Positions 7,901 through 10,100 of a stretch of 10,100 nt of DNA are shown here, piece by piece. How positions within the stretch are numbered: the stretch's first letter is position 1; the number at the start of each line of letters is the position of its first letter. The stretch comes from Candidatus Zhuqueibacterota bacterium. Its GTDB lineage: Bacteria; SM23-31; B21-G16. Made by a program: the position numbers and the translations under genes. The stretch lies in assembly GCA_003644825.1 (NCBI GenBank), contig QNDJ01000028.1, positions 1 to 10,100 on the forward strand. The letters are read 5' to 3'. The notes beneath the pieces are model-generated. The model saw nothing but the letters and a program-made list of their open reading frames with translations. It searched no databases and was not told the DNA's origin.

Positions 7901-9332
7901 TTTTGAACTGGAGGACGCAAGAGAGAAAAAAGGATATGATACATTAACAATCATTGTGGAAAATACTAATAGAAGACCAAATCCTGTTCAGATAATTTAT
8001 CCTAAAAATGGAGAAGAAATTACGCCGACTGATTTTCTTATCTGGGAAAAGGGAACAGACCCGGATGCTGATGATACCCTGACATACGAAATACAATTTG
8101 ATGATAATGTTGATTTTTCATCTGTTGAATTGACATCCGGAAATATTAACCCTGCCAGATTAACCAAACAGGGTGATTCTGCTCCTAAACGTCTTATGAA
8201 GGGTTCAGAGTCATCAGTTGAATCGGTATCATTGTTATTTGAAGATATACCCGGTTCTGACAGTCTTATGGATAATGTTAAGTATTACTGGCGGGTCAAA
8301 GTTATAGATAATAGGGGTGATTCATCAGATTACAGTACAGGAGAAAATTGTTTTATTCTTAACAGGGTTAATAATGCACCTTATCCACCGGTTTCGGGAT
8401 TTTCACCAGCTGATGGTAATATATCTGTAAATCTTGCTCCTATTATAAGCTGGTATCCAGCGGATGACCCGGATTCAAGTGATAATTACTCAACTCTGAG
8501 ATATATTCTTGAGCTTGATGATAATCAGTTCAGTTATGGATATACATATAGATATATTTCAGAAAGAGGAGTAAGCTCTATTCAGGTACAGGATACCCTG
8601 ATTGATGACCATAAATGGTATTATAGAGTTAAAACAGTAGATGATAAAGGGGATTCTTCTGACTGGTCGGAGACTCAATATTTTTATACGAATAGTGTAA
8701 ATAATCCACCATCTGTTTTCAGGCTTTTAATACCTGCAGACAATACACCTTTTTATCTGTTCGGTGATTCAATAGTATTTAAGTGGGAACCTTCAAAGGA
8801 CAGAGACCCGCTGGACAGGGTCACATATACATTGGAGGTTAGCGCTGATTCATCTTTTAAGAGCAAATTTGTTTTTATCAGACAGGAAGAAATCGACAAT
8901 TTGAGGATTTCAATACCAAAATCTATATTTAATGAAGACCTCATTTATTACTGGCGGGTTCAGGCTGTAGACAGAGGAAAATTGTCTACACCAAGTTTAG
9001 AAAAAAGAAAATTTGGAAATGTTGTAACATCGATTTCAGATGGAAAAATACCTGTGGAGTTCAGACTGAAACAGAACTATCCCAATCCTTTTAACTCTGA
9101 AACAGTAATTGAATATTCTCTTCCAAGACCTTCTAAAATAAGGCTTGAAATATATAATTTGATGGGGCAGAGGATTATAACCCTTGTATCGGGATATCAG
9201 AACACAGGAAATTACAGGGTGAGATGGAACGGAACTGATTCTAATGGTAATGCCGTAGCTTCTGGAATTTATATTTATACTTTTACGGCAAAAGGTTTCA
9301 ATAAATCAAGAAAATTGATTCTAATCCGGTAA
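4974..9332 (+). CDS. Large secreted multidomain protein with propeller, cadherin/Ig-like repeats and C-terminal sorting domain
   Basis: A 1452-residue exported protein of unknown specific role, probably surface-attached or released. It starts at TTG (see the binding site at 4964-4968). A signal peptide spans residues 1-25, with SFA before the predicted cleavage at Gln26. Residues about 30-342 form an Asp-box (BNR-like) beta-propeller. Residues about 344-1001 hold seven cadherin/Ig-like repeats joined by NRAP-type linkers. Residues about 1003-1349 hold three fibronectin-III-like domains marked by YYWRV or WYYRV. Residues about 1362-1452 form the sorting domain with NYPNPFN (1368-1374) and a terminal KLILIR. 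Proteins of this build in the FCB group are typically exported by the type IX system and act in adhesion, matrix or substrate binding. No catalytic motif was found, so a structural or binding role is inferred. Base composition resembles its neighbours, and no frameshift is seen. It is divergent from the aminotransferase gene and appears monocistronic. Confidence 0.88.
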   Translation: MKKHYIIFVLAFVFTFTIFEGSSFAQKDQWTQKDTLVYPFYSIEKSRFDSLVVYIGSSNSRLYKSTDGGNSFNQILLNELKGTLNILQLEFHPSDSLTLFALTDSSGLFKSNSSNVDLLERIPVDSGLTDSILNVFKFNPFHPDTIYVGTEHDGFFRSINKGENWESENSGFELGDTSITALAVSQFDGKIIYAGLKNGKIYQSKNSGNSWTYKGQPSTSQITNILIQPDDDDVIYVGTLDDGVYKSTNEGLTWSSWNTGLQENSINEILSMEMDITVRPVIYLAGTERNGVFWRKETDTTWTAINTGLTQGMINDLEIDPFNHTIYFAVTQSRGIFQYYANQEPVLILPYENVYLTVDSLFTMAVSAWDPDSGETNTLIFGALGLPANAVFDSLSGPIYDSLSSRIFSWQPDSNQTGNDTIIFYVRDLRGGSDRDTLYINVNTSPTIIVQDTFVVNEHSLLTINVSATDPDANDTLYFTASNLPYGALFTDSSGTGIFRWVPNYNQSGIHYVTFNVRDSKNATDSKKVKITVVDVNRAPYFIDLTESWTINEGNALKFEVNATDPDGDNVTYGVDSLPSGAKFDSVDTKIFSWIPTFNDSGNFGAIFRVEDTRGAITRDTISIRVLDVNRNPVLSLADTDYIVNVGDSLTFTVQGYDLDGDGITFNASGLPPYSSFNPSTGVFLWVPISSQAGSYQVRFNAEDGRGGADFQNVSILVNRVPVFQFVDNQTVKEGDNLNITVRAIDDDNDTLSYSVKNVPANAVVDTTDSITFQWTPQEGQAGYYVILCEVSDGKGGSDRMSIQIQVLPSDGNLAPQIVSIGDKTVRERETLIFQVVAIDDGSLDSLVYGTVGPLPQGAQFDSLETHVFQWTPTYEDSGKYTLIFKVTDPLGKYDEETVVITVLDSNRAPAVVIPEDTTVREGDTLVISLNAFDPDSDSFSLTGLNLPEGSRIDTTDGYSFYWEIDYQKEGDYQVIFELEDAREKKGYDTLTIIVENTNRRPNPVQIIYPKNGEEITPTDFLIWEKGTDPDADDTLTYEIQFDDNVDFSSVELTSGNINPARLTKQGDSAPKRLMKGSESSVESVSLLFEDIPGSDSLMDNVKYYWRVKVIDNRGDSSDYSTGENCFILNRVNNAPYPPVSGFSPADGNISVNLAPIISWYPADDPDSSDNYSTLRYILELDDNQFSYGYTYRYISERGVSSIQVQDTLIDDHKWYYRVKTVDDKGDSSDWSETQYFYTNSVNNPPSVFRLLIPADNTPFYLFGDSIVFKWEPSKDRDPLDRVTYTLEVSADSSFKSKFVFIRQEEIDNLRISIPKSIFNEDLIYYWRVQAVDRGKLSTPSLEKRKFGNVVTSISDGKIPVEFRLKQNYPNPFNSETVIEYSLPRPSKIRLEIYNLMGQRIITLVSGYQNTGNYRVRWNGTDSNGNAVASGIYIYTFTAKGFNKSRKLILIR
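5061..5999 (+). other. Asp-box beta-propeller domain of the secreted protein
   Basis: Residues about 30-342. Four clear Asp-box-like motifs of the form S-x-(D/N)-x-G-x-x-W/F occur at residues 65-72 (STDGGNSF), 158-165 (SINKGENW), 204-211 (SKNSGNSW) and 247-254 (STNEGLTW). A degenerate one is near 297-302. Each follows a strand ending in (V/I)Y(V/A)G(T/L), as in BNR, sortilin and YCF48-like propellers. About six or seven blades are likely. Sialidase catalytic residues cannot be recognised, so this is probably a binding or scaffold propeller. Confidence 0.7.
6003..7976 (+). repeat. Seven tandem cadherin/Ig-like repeats (coding)
   Basis: Units of about 90-100 residues start near residues 344, 445, 540, 633, 721, 816 and 909. 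Each has an Asp-rich loop (such as DPDSGE 370, DPDAND 470, DPDGDN 565, DLDGDG 658) that could bind calcium as in cadherin-like domains. Each also has a FxWxP-type strand (Trp 410, 501, 594, 686, 775, 871, 963) and a closing D-x-(R/K)-G-type turn. The seventh unit has WEID instead of WxP. Divergence between units is high, so they are an old duplication and not a recent expansion. Confidence 0.8.
7980..9020 (+). repeat. Three fibronectin-III-like domains (coding)
   Basis: Residues about 1003-1133, 1134-1243 and 1244-1349. Each begins with a proline-containing strand (PKNGEEI, PADGNIS, PADNTPF) and ends with a YYWRVKVID, WYYRVKTVD or YYWRVQAVD strand. The first contains a Ser/Lys-rich insertion around residues 1060-1085. 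The assignment is by strand pattern. They could also be described as Ig-like extracellular modules. Confidence 0.65.
9057..9329 (+). other. C-terminal secretion/sorting domain (FlgD-like Ig, type IX type A)
   Basis: Residues about 1362-1452. It contains FRLKQNYPNPFN, an I-E-Y-S-L-P strand, IRLEIYNLMGQRI, a YRVRWNGTDSNGNAVASGIY turn-and-strand and the terminal KLILIR. This is the common C-terminal domain of secreted proteins in FCB-related bacteria, where it directs export through the type IX secretion system. The secretion machinery is not in the window. The FlgD-like name refers to fold similarity and does not make this a hook-capping protein. Confidence 0.85.
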
Positions 9333-9397
9333 GTCATACCTTAAAAAATAAGTCATCGTATTTGATATTTACCCTTTTTCTTGTTATATTATTAAAA

Positions 9398-9449
9398 ATC
9401 AAATTCTTATAAGATCTATCTTGAACAGTATTAAAGGTAAGAATTTGAT
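9398..9449. repeat. Perfect 12-bp inverted repeat, 28-base loop
   Basis: The arms are ATCAAATTCTTA (9398-9409) and TAAGAATTTGAT (9438-9449). It begins 66 bases after the end of the large surface-protein gene. The stem is AT-rich and no T-run follows, so terminator function is uncertain. It may be a structured 3' end or a remnant of a small palindromic element. The rest of 9333-9503 shows nothing else I can support. Confidence 0.6.
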
Positions 9450-9503
9450 AATTTATTAGAGATAAGAAAAGGATAAATAATGTTATAAAAATTTATATGG
9501 TAT

Positions 9504-9626
9504 TGTCATTGCGAGGGCATACGCCCCGTTTAAATACCATTAAGGGGAATCCCGATAGTTCGGGATGACGAAGCAATCTCTATCAGATTAATATATTACC
9601 AAGCGCTATACTGGCTTGCAATGACA
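9504..9626. repeat. Full-length palindromic Z element
   Basis: The element is bounded by the 9-base inverted termini TGTCATTGC (9504-9512) and GCAATGACA (9618-9626). Inside are GAGGGCATACGCCCC, an inner hairpin ATCCCGA-TAGT-TCGGGAT (9549-9566), and GAAGCAATCT (9570-9579), followed closely by AGATTAAT (9585 on), the start of a second, decayed arm. The whole is thus two Z half-units head to head. It resembles a miniature or REP-like intergenic element, and no transposase is present in the window. Confidence 0.75.
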
Positions 9627-9680
9627 GATTAGGTATGATTGATTCAATTGTGCATTTATAGCAATAGTATAGGATGATTG

Positions 9681-9706
9681 ATAAATAAAATTTCACAAAG
9701 TGATTG
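9681..9706 (+). repeat. Possible module W remnant before the right-edge gene
   Basis: ATAAATAAAATTTCACAAAG at 9681-9700, followed by TGATTG, resembles the conserved right half of W (ATAAATAG-TTTCACATA-TCAG) at 326-348 and 550-572. Upstream, TTCAATT (9643-9649) also has a counterpart at 513-519. The match is short and AT-rich, so it may be chance. Confidence 0.35.
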
Positions 9707-9714
9707 AACCATAA

Positions 9715-10100
9715 ATGATTAATATCATCAAAATTGAACCTGTTAAAAGGGTGTCCATTTTTCAGGAAAAGGGAGAAAAATTTACTCTATTTTTGAAAAA
9801 AGGGGAAATTGTAAATGGAAAAATCCTTCAAAAGCTGGATGATATGAATTATTTAATAAGAATGAAGGGACATAATATTGTAGCAGAATCTGAATATCCT
9901 CTTGTTAAGGGTGAAGAAAAAACATTTAAGGTTATAAAAACTTATCCAAAAATAGAACTTAAATTGATGGAAAGTAGACCTGTTAACCTGGAAGGAGAAG
10001 AAAATAAAATTCAAATCCTGAAGTCCCTTAACTTACCTGTGAATAAGAGTAATATTGCTATCTTAAACTTAATTGAATCTCTCAATTTACACTTTAATCC
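9715..10100 (+). CDS. Possible flagellar hook-length control FliK-like protein, N-terminal part, cut by the window end
   Basis: An open frame of 128 complete codons runs off the right edge. The ATG at 9715 is the first possible start because an in-frame TAA (9712-9714) directly precedes it. No strong Shine-Dalgarno is seen, and the partial AAGTGA is too far away. The product has no signal peptide. Residues about 30-75 read as a small beta-barrel: GEIVNGKIL, then YLIRMKGHNIVAESE (46-60), LVKGEE and TFKVI. After LKLME there is a helical segment with LNLPVNKSNIAILNLIESLNL. This pattern (a G-x-V/I strand, a strand with KGHxIxAxSE, a KGE turn, then an L-x-L-P-x-x-x-x-N helix) resembles the N-terminal region of FliK-like hook-length control proteins. 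The defining C-terminal domain is outside the window, so the call is tentative. Confidence 0.55.
   Translation, partial: MINIIKIEPVKRVSIFQEKGEKFTLFLKKGEIVNGKILQKLDDMNYLIRMKGHNIVAESEYPLVKGEEKTFKVIKTYPKIELKLMESRPVNLEGEENKIQILKSLNLPVNKSNIAILNLIESLNLHFN

Noticed and set aside
9057-9329. Naming the C-terminal domain as flagellar hook-capping FlgD because a FliK-like gene follows
   Set aside because: The domain is the common type IX sorting module found on many secreted proteins. The protein has a signal peptide and extracellular repeats, unlike FlgD.
9549-9566. ATCCCGA-TAGT-TCGGGAT hairpin as an intrinsic terminator
   Set aside because: No T-run follows on either strand, and it lies inside a repeat element more than 200 bases from the nearest upstream stop codon.

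Overview
The window is AT-rich bacterial chromosome, most likely from a deep-branching member of the Fibrobacterota-Chlorobiota-Bacteroidota (FCB) group or a related candidate phylum. The evidence is a Bacteroidota-like LptD (so a Gram-negative outer membrane), a large secreted protein ending in the NYPNPFN-type C-terminal sorting domain of that group, and a possible flagellar FliK-like gene at the right edge. Two genes have clear AGAGG Shine-Dalgarno sites, which argues against classical Bacteroidota. The exact phylum cannot be fixed from this sequence.

Layout. Positions 1-961 hold no credible gene. About two thirds of this stretch (1-79 and 177-622) is a mosaic of short hairpin-forming repeat modules, called X, Y, W and Z here, arranged as a degenerate tandem array in the order Z-X-Y-W-Z-X-Y-W-Z, with one inverted X copy at the left edge. 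On the minus strand, a class V PLP-dependent aminotransferase-fold gene (about 3636-4814) is followed by lptD (962-3520). A 159-bp divergent intergenic region separates these from a 1452-codon plus-strand gene (4974-9332). That gene encodes a secreted protein: signal peptide, Asp-box beta-propeller, seven cadherin/Ig-like repeats, three fibronectin-III-like domains and a C-terminal sorting domain. Positions 9333-9714 hold a 12-bp inverted repeat and a full palindromic Z element. A partial gene, possibly fliK-like, begins at 9715 and runs off the window.

How the parts relate. LptD places LPS in the outer membrane. The large protein is predicted to be exported and then anchored or released through a type IX-like route, so both act at the cell envelope. 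The aminotransferase is a cytoplasmic enzyme with no evident link to either. I see no defence system, CRISPR array, transposase, tRNA or rRNA.

The least ordinary content is the repeat family. It is palindromic and modular, occurs on both sides of the gene block, and shows paired stem changes and strand-consistent G-T wobbles that suggest folding as RNA. One module pair is identical over 26 bases while its flanks have diverged, and one unit appears to have lost a hairpin by recombination. I have not established a function for it.
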